Positions 35,101 to 46,604 of a stretch of 64,000 nt of DNA are shown here, one piece after another; the stretch's first letter is position 1; each line of letters opens with the position of its first letter. Source of the stretch: Astrothelium macrocarpum (Eukaryota > Ascomycota > Dothideomycetes > Trypetheliales > Trypetheliaceae); contig JAGEMR010000039.1 in assembly GCA_021030915.1 (NCBI GenBank), positions 166,970 to 230,969 of the forward strand, written 5' to 3'. The notes under the pieces were generated by a model. That model saw nothing but the letters and a program-made list of their open reading frames with translations, had not been told where the DNA came from and did not search any database. Position numbers and translations under genes: made by a program.

Positions 35101-35255
35101 CACCGTGTAAGAAAAAAATCAAAAAATGACCGTCACGATTAATCACATTCTTTGGTATCGCTGTCAAGAAGGACAGAAGGGGACAGGGAGCCAGAACTGG
35201 GAAATCTCTGCAGCCTCCGGGATTAGGTATGAAATGCTGGCTTACGTTGATTCAT
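32123..35255 (-). CDS. vib-1: NDT80/PhoG-family transcription factor, VIB-1/XprG type
   Basis: Proposed exons on the minus strand: 35246-35255, 34599-34809, 33954-34187 and 32123-33845; 725 residues. The last three junctions are well supported by phase and composition. The first exon (ATG AAT CAA C, then GTAAGC) is tentative; I found no ATG in the frame of exon 2. The NDT80 DNA-binding domain starts near FPNLQVLHSISADGAEITPD, continues through GFFLSNDRTWTCYRRNYFSV, and resumes after a Pro/Gln/Ser-rich insert with HTFERIQFKSATANNGKRRA and ISAQVVVRGRSPSHYQ, as in VIB-1. Both ends are disordered. VIB-1 and XprG control secreted proteases, starvation responses and, in Neurospora, expression of heterokaryon-incompatibility genes. 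Nuclear action is expected. An eight-C coding run at 33773-33780 is a possible sequencing weak spot. Confidence 0.86.
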
Positions 35256-38200
35256 ATTCACCCGTCAACCTCTCTTCTTATCTTCGCCGTCTCAGCCACC
35301 TCTTCCTTTAACCTCCGCACAGGAGACGACACTTGCCGACTCTCTTCTTCTTTTTTTTACAATGGGCGGAATTCCAGGCTGCAGGCTGGACAGTGGCCGA
35401 CACAGCGGGCGCAAGTGGACCAATTGCGCGGGTGCGATGCGTGACCCTGCTCTAAGCGGCAGATCAGGCACAACGGCCGGGCCTGCAAAACAGGCCACTG
35501 CTGCAACGCGCGCGAGGGCCGCCGTTGGCGATGAGCAGCTCGACGCGGGGCAGCTCTATCGTTCGTTCGCTAATTGCGGCCACTAAGCCCTGGTGTAGGC
35601 TCAGATCCAGGTGAGAAAAAGAGATAATTCAAGATCGGATTTCGGCCCGTCGTTAGCAGCAACCCAACGACTGCGGGCAACTGACTCGCGACCGACTTTG
35701 TTTAGATGGTCGAGAGAAGGTCTCGCTGCTGGTGTTGCGACCGCAGTGCCAAGTTTGCTGCCGATGGTGGAAATGTGCGGTATTTCAACCCTTTTGGGTC
35801 CGTCAGAGCCAAAACTGACAGCTCTTCTTTTGGAGGCAGCTGCACCGACTCCGTCACTTGAAAGTGGTCGAAGTCACTATTGGCCTTTTAGCCGCTTGAT
35901 TGGGTCTGGTCAGTGGGGCGGTGAACGTAAATTGGGTTGTTCCCGACTGTTGATAGATCCGCGAACAGAAACCTTGCTTCCTTTTCCAGGATCCTGACAC
36001 AGCCAGAGATGCGGGCGACAGAGATTGACGTACTGTGAAATGCAGCGTCAGAGAGCTGGAGCAGGTACAGAACCACCAGGGGGTATCTACGATCTGCGTA
36101 GGGTATTCGGGAGCCGCTTGGTCCGGGCTAAGCCTGGCATCCGCTTTTGTTTTTTTTTTTTTGTTTGTGTTTTCTGTTTTTTGTTCGAATGGCAAGAAAA
36201 ATGTCAGAGGCGAACTTTTTTGCTTGCAGGTGAATCTTGAAAATCAAACAAGAAGCGCAGTATCGCTTGCTTTTTATCTTGAGGTAGACGGCTTTTGCGT
36301 GGTGCTCAAGTAGAGGCCGGTACCAATGTATCCCGTAGACCAAACAATGGCAGGAAGGTTGCTGGTGATTTTGAAAAACGTGGTTGACGCGATAAGCCCG
36401 ACCAGAAATCGAAGCCAAACAAAGCCACGCGCAAAAAAGCAATTGTCTGATTTCAGATTGACGGCAGCTTCATGGATCTTTGATAAGATGAAAGGGTCTT
36501 TGTATAGCTTGCCTTGGAGATGCGTGGGTTTCTAAAGGAGAAACGATGCGATCGAATCGGCTGTAGGGATAGCTGGGCAATCATAATGCTCGCTGGCCAG
36601 GATACGCCATGGAGCTTTGCCAAACAGAGCAGCCACTGCCTAAAGTCTGAACGATTCGTGCTTTGGCGATCAGATTCAGCCCCGGAAGATGATCGTATTG
36701 AGCACGCTCAGACCATTTCCAGTTCTCTAGGTAGCATTCACCCATTGGAAAGCTGCAGAAGCGCATTACCTAAAATGGACTATCTATGGGCTTTACGGGC
36801 GCGACAGAGGGAATCTTTGCTCAATGCGCATCCTCCATCGATTCTCATCACTCCACGCAAAGCTGCATGTCTTACCGACCAGATCTGCAGGCCCTTTACT
36901 CGAACCTGAGTCGCGAGCGACGGCCCATTCGCTCAACGGCTCCAGCCGGTGGCAACGCCCCGGTAGGCGACCACGCACAGATGCAGGAACATGATGCTTC
37001 TCCTCATTCGGAATGGATGATGCTGCTTGTGGCCGGCATCAGACCTTGGCTCGCTGAACATGCAATGTTTCATCTTGCTTGATTTTCCTAAGAATAAGTT
37101 CCTGCCGCAGATAGATGAGGCGCCCACCCCTTTCCTGCAAGTCATCCAAGCCTCGCCTTCGTTGCGCGTCTGCAGACTACATGCCAGACCGGTGCTGAAG
37201 GCACTGAAGGCAGTTTCTCGAAGACCACGTTGCCTCCTGCATCCTGTCGGATCCTGCTCAGCTACCGCACGGCCCGGACAGCCGCAACGCGGGTCTTTGC
37301 TTTAAGTCAGGGTTACAGAAGCGGACAGACATCGAGCAATGGGAGGAAGTTTGCATTCGCCGTTACCTGTCACAAGGGCATATTGGCTTCGATAATGCCT
37401 GAGCCGCACCGCATTGCTCACGACTCGTGACGGCCGGCACTTGTCAGAGCCAGAACAAGCGTGCGGCGCAAGGGCAGCGCTGAAGGTCAAGCCCTAGCCC
37501 CAACGGGTCGATGAGAGCTGTAATCTCATCCCAAACCAGGCGGAGAAGGCAACCGCTGGAGAGGGGCGCCACTCAAACGCACGCATTCCAGAAGTTTCCC
37601 GATCATCGGAGAATATTGTCGATGAGCTTGTCAAGATCAATTGGATGGGCTAGGAAACGCCCGCAGCAGCAGCTGGACCAAAACGTCCACGGCCAGCTTG
37701 CCCTGGCCATGGCGTAGAGGTGATGTACCGGGCTCCTTGCTTCCATCGGTGGACCCCGGATACGCTCCAACCATTCTCCCTGAAGCGCCTGCAACGTCAG
37801 TCGCTCGTGACATGCAGCGGCCGAGCCTCTCGAATCAGTACCTGGGGAAGGTTCCTTGGGAGGACGAAGGGGCTTTGAAGGACTGAAGTGATGGGTTACT
37901 TTGCAGCCCGCTCCACCATTGGCTCGCTTAGCCGGCCAATGCGGGAGTACGGCAACGCAGGCCATGGACGCCACTGACCATATTTCCACTCCCCCATCCA
38001 CACATTGCTCGCCGTTGATTTCCATGCTGCGTCCTTTCGATCGCCATCGCATGCTGGCCCTACGGACATACACCATCGCCCCTATACATAGCAGGACGCG
38101 CATGATCCTCACGCTTGCCTGGCCCAGCGCGCCGGTCGAGGACATTCTCGTGAGACACGCGAAACGACTGTTGGGCCATCAGCCACTTCAGCAGATCCAG

Positions 38201-41200
38201 TTGGGCGTGTAATCCCCTTTGGCATCAACAGGTTTTCCGGTCCTTACGCATCTGCGGCCTGCCGTTCGGGGCTCGCTCTTCACGAGCATGGAAAAGTTCT
38301 GTCAACAAAGGGTACCGTCCACGTCCAGCTCGTCACTTGGGATCTATCGTCAGGCTGCTCTTCCAGATCTTGAGTAGCCACTGCGAAGTTGCCACCATGC
38401 TAGCGTATTTAGCCTCGAGATGATTCGCAATACATCTATGGGAGACGAGCCGAGTCTGTCCGGTCCCATTTACGACTGAATGCGGAGACGGCAGGAATGC
38501 ATTCTTCAGGTGACTTGGGGGTCCAGTGCGCTGGCCGTTGGTCTGTCGTTGGTTAGCTCATGAGCAGATACATTACACAACGACTGCAGCCGTCCGTCAC
38601 CCCCTCCGACACCCTTGGGTGGGCCTCCACTCACAACTCTCTCTCTGAATTTTTCGTAACTGCAAATCCGGAATCAAAGCCAGGACCTTCTAGTCTCAAA
38701 ATCATGCGCGTGATCAATCCGACGCTTACGACGCATTGCTTGGACCAGGGGGCCTCCTTGAATGCTTCTTTGTTGGGCACGTCTTGGAAGAAATTCAACC
38801 GTTGCACGACTAAGACGAGGCTTCGGTACCATCCAAAATCGACACTTGCTGTCCGTGTTTCCAGAACACGCCGCCAAGCTAGAGGCACCGTCTGGCCGGT
38901 ACGGCCCGCTTTTCGATAGTCCCATGGTAATGACTGGCTCAACGCTCTTGAAACCCAGCAAATCGCTGTTTCAAAGATGACGAGATGATCGTCAGCCGTC
39001 TGGAGACTAGAATACGGCTTTGTTGAAGTGGCTTTATGCTCGGGATCCCATCATGCCTTGCCTGGTCAATAGCGCCGCCGAGCCTTCTTTCCTCACTGCG
39101 AACATGTGGTTGAGAAATCACTTCTTTGTATGGTCCTAGACTTGAGACGCGTGGATGCCTTTGGGCTCAATGCTCTCAGGATATGCCTTGTTGATTGCAC
39201 CTCCGCATTTACCGTTTCCCCCGGGGAAATATACCTTCTCTAATCAAGCCAATTGATCAGTCTTCACGGCCATGGATGCTGTACGCCCCTCAATTTCCTG
39301 ACGGCTGGGCCGGCAACTTGCCGGAAAATTTCTTTTTGATATTTGTCAGGATACATTGACACAAAGATTGCCGACAACTGCACTTGGCCATCTCTCAGAT
39401 GTCACCTTCGACAAAGATGTATAACATCGATCCCATCTGACGGAGACGTACCTTTCCCTCTTGAGGCTTCGATCACGTTCTGTGTACGTTCGGGATTTTC
39501 TCGTGGCCTCTCTGAATACCCAAATGGCAGGATTCGGTTGTTTATTCTTTTTTGGGGCCATCTTTTCCTGTCGGGTCGTTGCTGCCACGCGCTCGAGATC
39601 AATCGACCCCTTGTATTTGTGCTGCATGTATCCACATCATGTCATACTGCTTCAAAAGGCTAGTCGTGGAAGCGAACGGTAAGATTGCGCACTGCGGAAT
39701 GCTGCATTACACTCGAAATCTCAAACGCAGTCGAAATCCGTTCTCCAGACGAAGCAAAGTAGTAATTTAATCCGATATCTGGGGTTTTGGAAAAGGAATC
39801 GCCGATGAACGCTAGTCTTATGACGAACCCGATATTGGGCTTGAACTGGTTGAGTGTGTGATAGTCCCAATTACCTTCAATCATGACAAAACTCTTATGA
39901 CATCTCCATCCAGATGGAGCATCTTTCTTCATACCAAATGCTCGGGTAATGGGACCATTGCCTTAACTCCGATCAGGTCATTGCAGCAACTCGCGCTCGC
40001 ATTCCTATGTAGGAAGGCAGCACGACAAACTAGACTGTGCTCCACTAAGGAGTCACACCTACCTTTTCAGGCCGAGTTTTCATGATTATAAGGCTTATAA
40101 TACTTCTAGAAATCATCGAGATTCTAAAGTAATTGGATAGTTGTAGTTTGCCGGCCTTTGCCTAGCCCAACGCCTTTAGGGTACCTTCCAATTTCGGCTT
40201 CTCATCCCAATCCACCGATTGCAGTTTAGAGACATGCACCTCAGCCCGCTGTGCAATTTGTTTCAAGAGACGGCATCTACCTATTGGTCGGGAATCTTAT
40301 ACTGCATTAGCTACCTGCGACTATGGAGAACCGACCAAAACTCAACGATTCCGCGAAAGTACAGGAGGGGCCTGACCCAGGTTTCGCTGTCGAGGTGACG
40401 GCAAGAACCCTAATGCTTTAAGCTGCCAAACTGTCATATGAAGGTCGTGCGTTGAATGTGCTTTCCGTGGCCGTTTCTGTGCATCTCTCGCAGAACCTGT
40501 ACAGATATGGTAAGATGGGCAATTGTCTTGATTCAAACTGCCAGAGAATTCCATAACCGACTCATTGCAAACTTTTCCAGCCGATCCCGTTCGATTTGAG
40601 CAACATCTACAGTCTGAGCCTCGGTTCTTCCGATACTTAGAGCTCAGCTCATGGATTGTCCTTTATGCTCGCTGCATGACCTCATTCGGCGTTGCTATTA
40701 TTGTTTCATGTGCAGAAAAATGCGATCAACCTCTACAATTTGATCGAGGACGGAGTGTAGGCAGCTAGCAGCTACAGCTACCCGAGATTTGGTGGACGCA
40801 ATGAGACCCACCGGTTGGTACTTTCGTAATCTACAGCTCGTATGCATTTCAGCAGACAAGCAAACATTACTTGTTCTAAAAATGGTCCTGCTGAGCCCCT
40901 TGTTAATGAGCTGTGATGTCTAGTGCCCACTATGGCTCGAAAGATTGCCCAAGAAATCTTTTTTCCCAGAAATTAGACTCTTGCAAGGATGATCGTCTAT
41001 CGCTTCATTAGTAAGCAGTTTGACATAAGTTTTGGCGCAAGAACTATCGTCTCATTAAGACATAGCCTCCCTCGGCCGAGCTCGAGGCCTAACTGGTCGG
41101 CCGAAGCCTAGATCACTGCAACTTCATTTCAGACTTCAACAAAGACTTGGTCATCTAGGATCCAAGCTATCAGCTTATCGCCCATCTTTTATCATCATAG

Positions 41201-44200
41201 CCTTGGCCACACAGCTGAAGATGCCAAGATTTGAACCGATTGGTGTTATCTTCTCAATGTCACTTTATAAATTGAAGCGCTTCATCCGACCATAGTTTTC
41301 GAGTCCAAATTTCAGCATGGAGAACTTATGGGATAGAAACTAAAGTTCTTAGAATGCTACCCATAAAAGGACAGCGATGAGCTACTTGAGTGATGGGAGT
41401 GCTTGAAACTGATCATCGATATTCCGACGGCAGAGAATATCTAACACGTCGGACTTGGCCAGAATCCAAGGTAAAGCTGACAATGTGCATAGACAATCCA
41501 ACCATACTAGTGTCTCTATTAAGAACTGTCGGCGTCTCCGAAGTTACTACTGACCATTCGACGTACCCTACATACAACTTAAGCACTAACTAATGCTTAA
41601 AAAACAAAAAAGAGCCTAGACATTCTTACCAATCATACCGAACGTGCAGTTCAGTGAGCGATAAACTGAACAATTTGTCAAAAAGAAGTGTCAGAGTTTG
41701 CGATAGGGAACGTCATGACTTGTGTGATACGTGAATCTCAACATAGATCTTAGCGGGATCGTCGACAATGTTAGATTGCACAATCTTAGAATCATTTGCT
41801 GAATCAATAGTTGAACGTGTAGCTTTGCTGGAGATTGGAATTGAGTTTGCCGCATGGAAATATCGCGAGAAAAAAAAAGAAAGAAAAAAAAAAGTCAAGA
41901 CCCATATATGACCGTGAATTGTAGAGTTAAATTTCTACATCTTTGCATCATTGTGTGGACGATTCCAAACTTCAATGTCTCAAACGCTTGGGATATCGGA
42001 GGTAGGCGGGCCGGGATGCAACGTAGTCTTACTTAACGGCGCAATTAAGGATTAAATCTTCCGACATAATAATTATTGCAAATAACAGCAATTTCAGACC
42101 TTAAAATCTATCGACAGCCACAGAAGACCTCCTCTTCAAAGGTTGTCGCAATTTTTCCGCACTTTTCACGGGTGCTCGCCTGGACATCATATCATTGGTA
42201 ACTCATGGTAAGCGACTCAAGTGCTCTATCTGGTTCACGAAGACATCCCGTAACACTCAAGCCTTCATCTTCCATTTATTCTTCGGTTTTGACAAGACGA
42301 CATGTCCTTCCACTTTGCTGGACAAAAGCCCATTTGCGATTTGCATCACTGTCTGAAGCTGATCTTCAGATCTTGTCATTTGGTATGCTACACAAACGTA
42401 AAAGTAAAGAACACGGAGGACTCGTAAACAGTCTGTCTAATATATAGAGCTAATTTGAAGCTGAAATTGGAGCTATCCTCGGTCCCTCTCTACAGCGAGC
42501 AAAACTGAAAGACACAAAGTTGGCCAAAGAAAGAATACTGCGACCTCATTGACGCTGTAAATTTCCCGAAGACGCTACTTAGCCTTCGACACTCTAATTC
42601 AACCGTGAAATAGACTTCCGACGAAGCCTGGACCTGATCCCTGGGAGACATTCCCCTGAAACTCCCACCGTCCTTTTTGTCGGTCTTCGAACTAATCCTA
42701 CACGCACGCGCATGTTCGATCAACGTTACCGATCTTCGTTATGTATTAAGGCCTTGATCAATTCTGTGAACCATTCTTCCACATCTCCGTTTGTATAATG
42801 CAGTTTCACGTTCAAAATGCGGCCTTTTCTCCCGAAAGCCATCACTCTAGGTGCAACTTTCTGTGTTTTGTGTAATATTGTCATTGATTGGTTTGTTGAT
42901 TTGCTCGCTTCTCCAGGTAGGGGATGCATATCCAAAAGGATGCACATAAGGCCGGCCTTCCTTTATGTTAGTAGCACTACAATCGTGTCAATTTGATGTG
43001 CGATTAAACTTCGAAATATTGACCATATGGATCTATGGCTTTGATTGATACTATAGGTTTTTCGGACTCAAAGAATGCATCGCGGTTGTGGACAAGACAG
43101 TATTAAAGGCGGCAACGAGAAATATTGCGGACTGGAAAAGCTTCGCAACTCACACGCAGGGTCTCCAGTCCAATATCGAAAAACGAGATTTGCTGAATCG
43201 TTTGTTGAGAAAACGATGTTGAGGAAAACTCGAATTGGCTTCGTTATTTAGAGTCTCTTTGGGATGTAGCTGGCAAGCCGCCTCTCAAAGAGCGTAGTAC
43301 ATATCTCATTGTAATCATTGGCGACAGTAGAGATCGTCCTTAGCTATTTCCGTTTTCAGGCCGTCTTTGCGAGTTGCTGCAAAGGCATTTTTATCATAAA
43401 AGATAGTCTCAGAATCTCACTGTCACAAGAGAGTGTTATTTGTATGAGCCGTGGACAAAACCGATGTGGAGAAAGGTCGTTGAGGAAGGCCGAGGGATCT
43501 TGGCGGTGGGACGTCTTCCCGGAGGATTGAGTGTAGGAGCGTCTCCAAGCTTTTGCAAGTAGCTTTACAGTCCAACTTTCGCTCCATGTCGTTATATCGT
43601 CCCATCCTTATACTTATGTCTGCTGAAGGGCGGAGTCATAGCATTTTCGAATTTAATCTAGCGTCTTGCTACAACTTCATTTGTATACCTCTCCGCCCTT
43701 GGTCTTGTACTAAATCCATCGCTTGTGTTTGAAGTCACGCGGAATTCTCCCCTACCCTTACAATCTGTTCAGCCAATGAATAGAGGAGTCGTGGTGTGGA
43801 GTGATCCATCTCAGAGGAGAGCATTGGATGTGAAGACAACACTGAGCTCAAAGAATCCGGTATTTCTGAAAGCAGGCGAAAACCGCATAGTGATGCACAC
43901 CGGTGCGATTACGAATGGTAGGAGACACAAAGGATAAGTCGTAACAAACGTGTAAGAGACCTTTAGAGAGAGCATACGGTACTAATGCCATGTTCTCGCA
44001 TTCGTGGCATGCCTATCACATTGGTCCGGGCGAACCCTGAGGGCGCCATTAAATTTTTGCCCATGATGATAATGATTGGATGCTTTACAATCAATATCAA
44101 TAAGATGGACTGACGAGATCTGTAGAATATTGTATTGCTTCATGGGATATTTCTCAACTCCTAAGAGCCATTTGTAATCCAATTCCTCTGTATTCGGGAT

Positions 44201-46604
44201 ATGGTTGGAACTCTTATGGTCTCGGTAGCTCTTTAGTCGGCTTCCGACACTATTTACGTCGCTTATTTTTGATGAGAGGACGTACCAAACTGCGTCGTGT
44301 AGATGTCTTGGAAGGTGGGAGAGTCGGTGACGGGAACGTTGTAAGGTATGGGGATAACTCGACGCGTCATGGCATAAGCTGACTGTGAGACGCTCTTTCG
44401 TTTGTTAGGTACTCAGAGGCATCACGTTCACTATGATACTTGGCCCACTTGCTGCTACGACGTTACGTGCATCTGAGATGCCGTTCTTTTCTCTTAAATA
44501 CTGCAGAATTGTTTCAGTAGAAGTTACGGTAAAGAAGATGAGGAGTGGCAAGAGATATCTCACCTGATACACATTTTAGGATAATCCGCACTCCAAATTC
44601 AGACGACCAGGAACATAAGCCCGCTCAATAGACAATATTTCTCTGAAGTATCCCAGTCGCTGTCTTTAGCATTTCTCAGAGGTCAAAACTACCAATCCGG
44701 TCTAGCGTGACCTACAATATATCTTGGTTTAACCAATACCGGTCTGATGCACTCATTCGTCCAGTATAAGCATTCAGGCTTCAACGATCATCCAATCTCA
44801 TGACCTTAGTGTTGCAGAGAAAAGGTGGGATGACTAGCTGGTTAGAGGCATGCGTTTTTCTGCTGACGATTGGTTGCCGTTGAGGCAAGAATACTACACA
44901 ATTTAGTTTGAAGGGTTTTGCTGTCAAAGAACGCCATCTTGGTGGAGCAGTATGTCAAGCGCAATATTTTGCCAGGAGGACTCCAGCAATACTGTGCAAC
45001 AATTGAACACTCGTTAGAACTGCTGGTGATGAAGTAGCATGTCATAAACCTTGGAACCGGTTGTTCAATTAACATCTCATCTGAAGCGCCTCAGCTTTCT
45101 TCTCATCTTCAAGCACCATCGATATAGCCTTGAGTCTAATGACATTATTGATAAGCATGGACGTCGCGGATAAGTTTGGGACAAGATTCTGCTGAGCTTT
45201 AGCGAATGTGACAGTAGCTCCTATGTAGAATCAACAAAATGAGCTTCGATTAGGCTTTACCCATTGCTATTGCAACTGTATTCGACTTTATCCAAACTGG
45301 AATGACTGTCTTCCTTTGCCAGACAATTTATCTAGAACTTGCTCACGTCATATTCTCAGCTCCAAGTCTTTCACAGGCTGCCTTCCGGTCCATTGACAAA
45401 AACTATGTCAAGCAGTGCTCATCCTGCATCAAAAACTAGCTGAAGTCCCCGTGAACCAAACAATTCCGTTCAGGACTGTGGATAAATTTCGTTTTTGGGA
45501 GTCTCCTTGGTCCTGAGATCCGAGACAAAGTTGGTTGGTCCTCAGTAACGTTAAGACTTGCAAACTCTTCTTAGATGAAGTAGGTGTCGCTCTTTCTATA
45601 GCATCGCAACGCTATCCTCTCCTATAGTATTCTCTGTGCAGAAGTATGGCATTCCGACTATCAAGTAATGTAATGCGCGGAACCAAGCCTTGGTCTAATC
45701 GAAGAGGGCAGTATTTCAAATATAAGCGTCGAATCCACAGGAGTATTTCTCGGCAGCTTTAAATCAGGCTCTTGTGAGAGACTATCCTTGATGGTCCAAC
45801 TTCGACGTGCTAAAATGACATGCTTGATAGTGAAAGCAACCGAATGAAGCACTTGGGTCAATAGCGGGCATAGTTGCGGAATTCTTAAAGCCAAACTTAA
45901 AGAGTTCTGCGAACCTAGCTACGCATTGATAAGTTGCAGAAGCGCCCCTGACTAACCGGATTTGGAGGTTAAAACCACACATCTGTGGCGGCACCTGTCG
46001 ACTTGTCCCGTACTCTCTGCAGTCGTTGTGGCGGAGAATCTGGGTCCGAATTTGCCGTTTGGGAGAACGGTTCTCTCCACTTCAAATTCGAAGGTAATTA
46101 CAAGCGCCTCGCTCCTGCGATTCTGATCAGTATGGTCAGTCAGTTTGTGGCTCTAGCCGCTCAATGGAGTCGGCGCATACCAAATAAAAGGGACGTACTC
46201 CCCACCGAGTTATAACTCCCTTGTCATGTCATGTCTATAGGATTGATGTAAACTCAAGTTGAATCTACCTATTTCTAAATCTAGCGCAAAGATCCCATGC
46301 ACCCTATGTTACGATAAATTCCACCCCGTTTTGTGCGTGGCTGCAAATTAACATTCATAATACTGGATTGACAAAGGGATATTTTGTAATTGATAAACTA
46401 CGAGTATGAACGACTGCTCTGAGTGACTGCGCTTTTCCTATCGCCTATCATTGTTCCCTGATGTCCGTTATCGTACTCACCTTTTTTGCATTCAGTGTTG
46501 TGAAAATATTGTCAACAAGCAAATAACAATTTCCCTAGAGTACCTACTTCCAAATCTTTCCCTCCTCATCAACGTGCCAGCTAATTCCGGTTCCCCATTC
46601 TCAA
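35256..46604. other. Gene desert of ordinary composition
   Basis: 11.3 kb in which I recognise no gene, tRNA or transposon. 35.3-39 kb is fairly GC-balanced with many short overlapping frames on both strands; from about 40 kb the composition leans to A/T but never to the extreme of the RIP-like blocks. Simple-sequence patches include a T-rich run at 36145-36180 and an A-rich run at 41868-41892. A 73-residue minus-strand frame at 42726-42947 reads somewhat protein-like (VMAFGRKGRILNVKLHY) but has no partner exon I can identify. The left part may be the extended promoter and leader of vib-1. Confidence 0.5.

Noticed and set aside
35611..38145. Several 100-180 residue frames in the GC-balanced part of the gene desert
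   Set aside because: Low-complexity composition, no motif, overlapping frames on both strands; expected in stop-poor GC-balanced DNA.
42726..42947. 73-residue minus-strand frame with protein-like wording
   Set aside because: No start context, partner exon or family; kept only as a remark under the gene desert.
43936..43947. Match to the end of small-subunit rRNA (AAGTCGTAACAA)
   Set aside because: Only 12 bases agree; the flanks do not resemble rRNA or ITS sequence.
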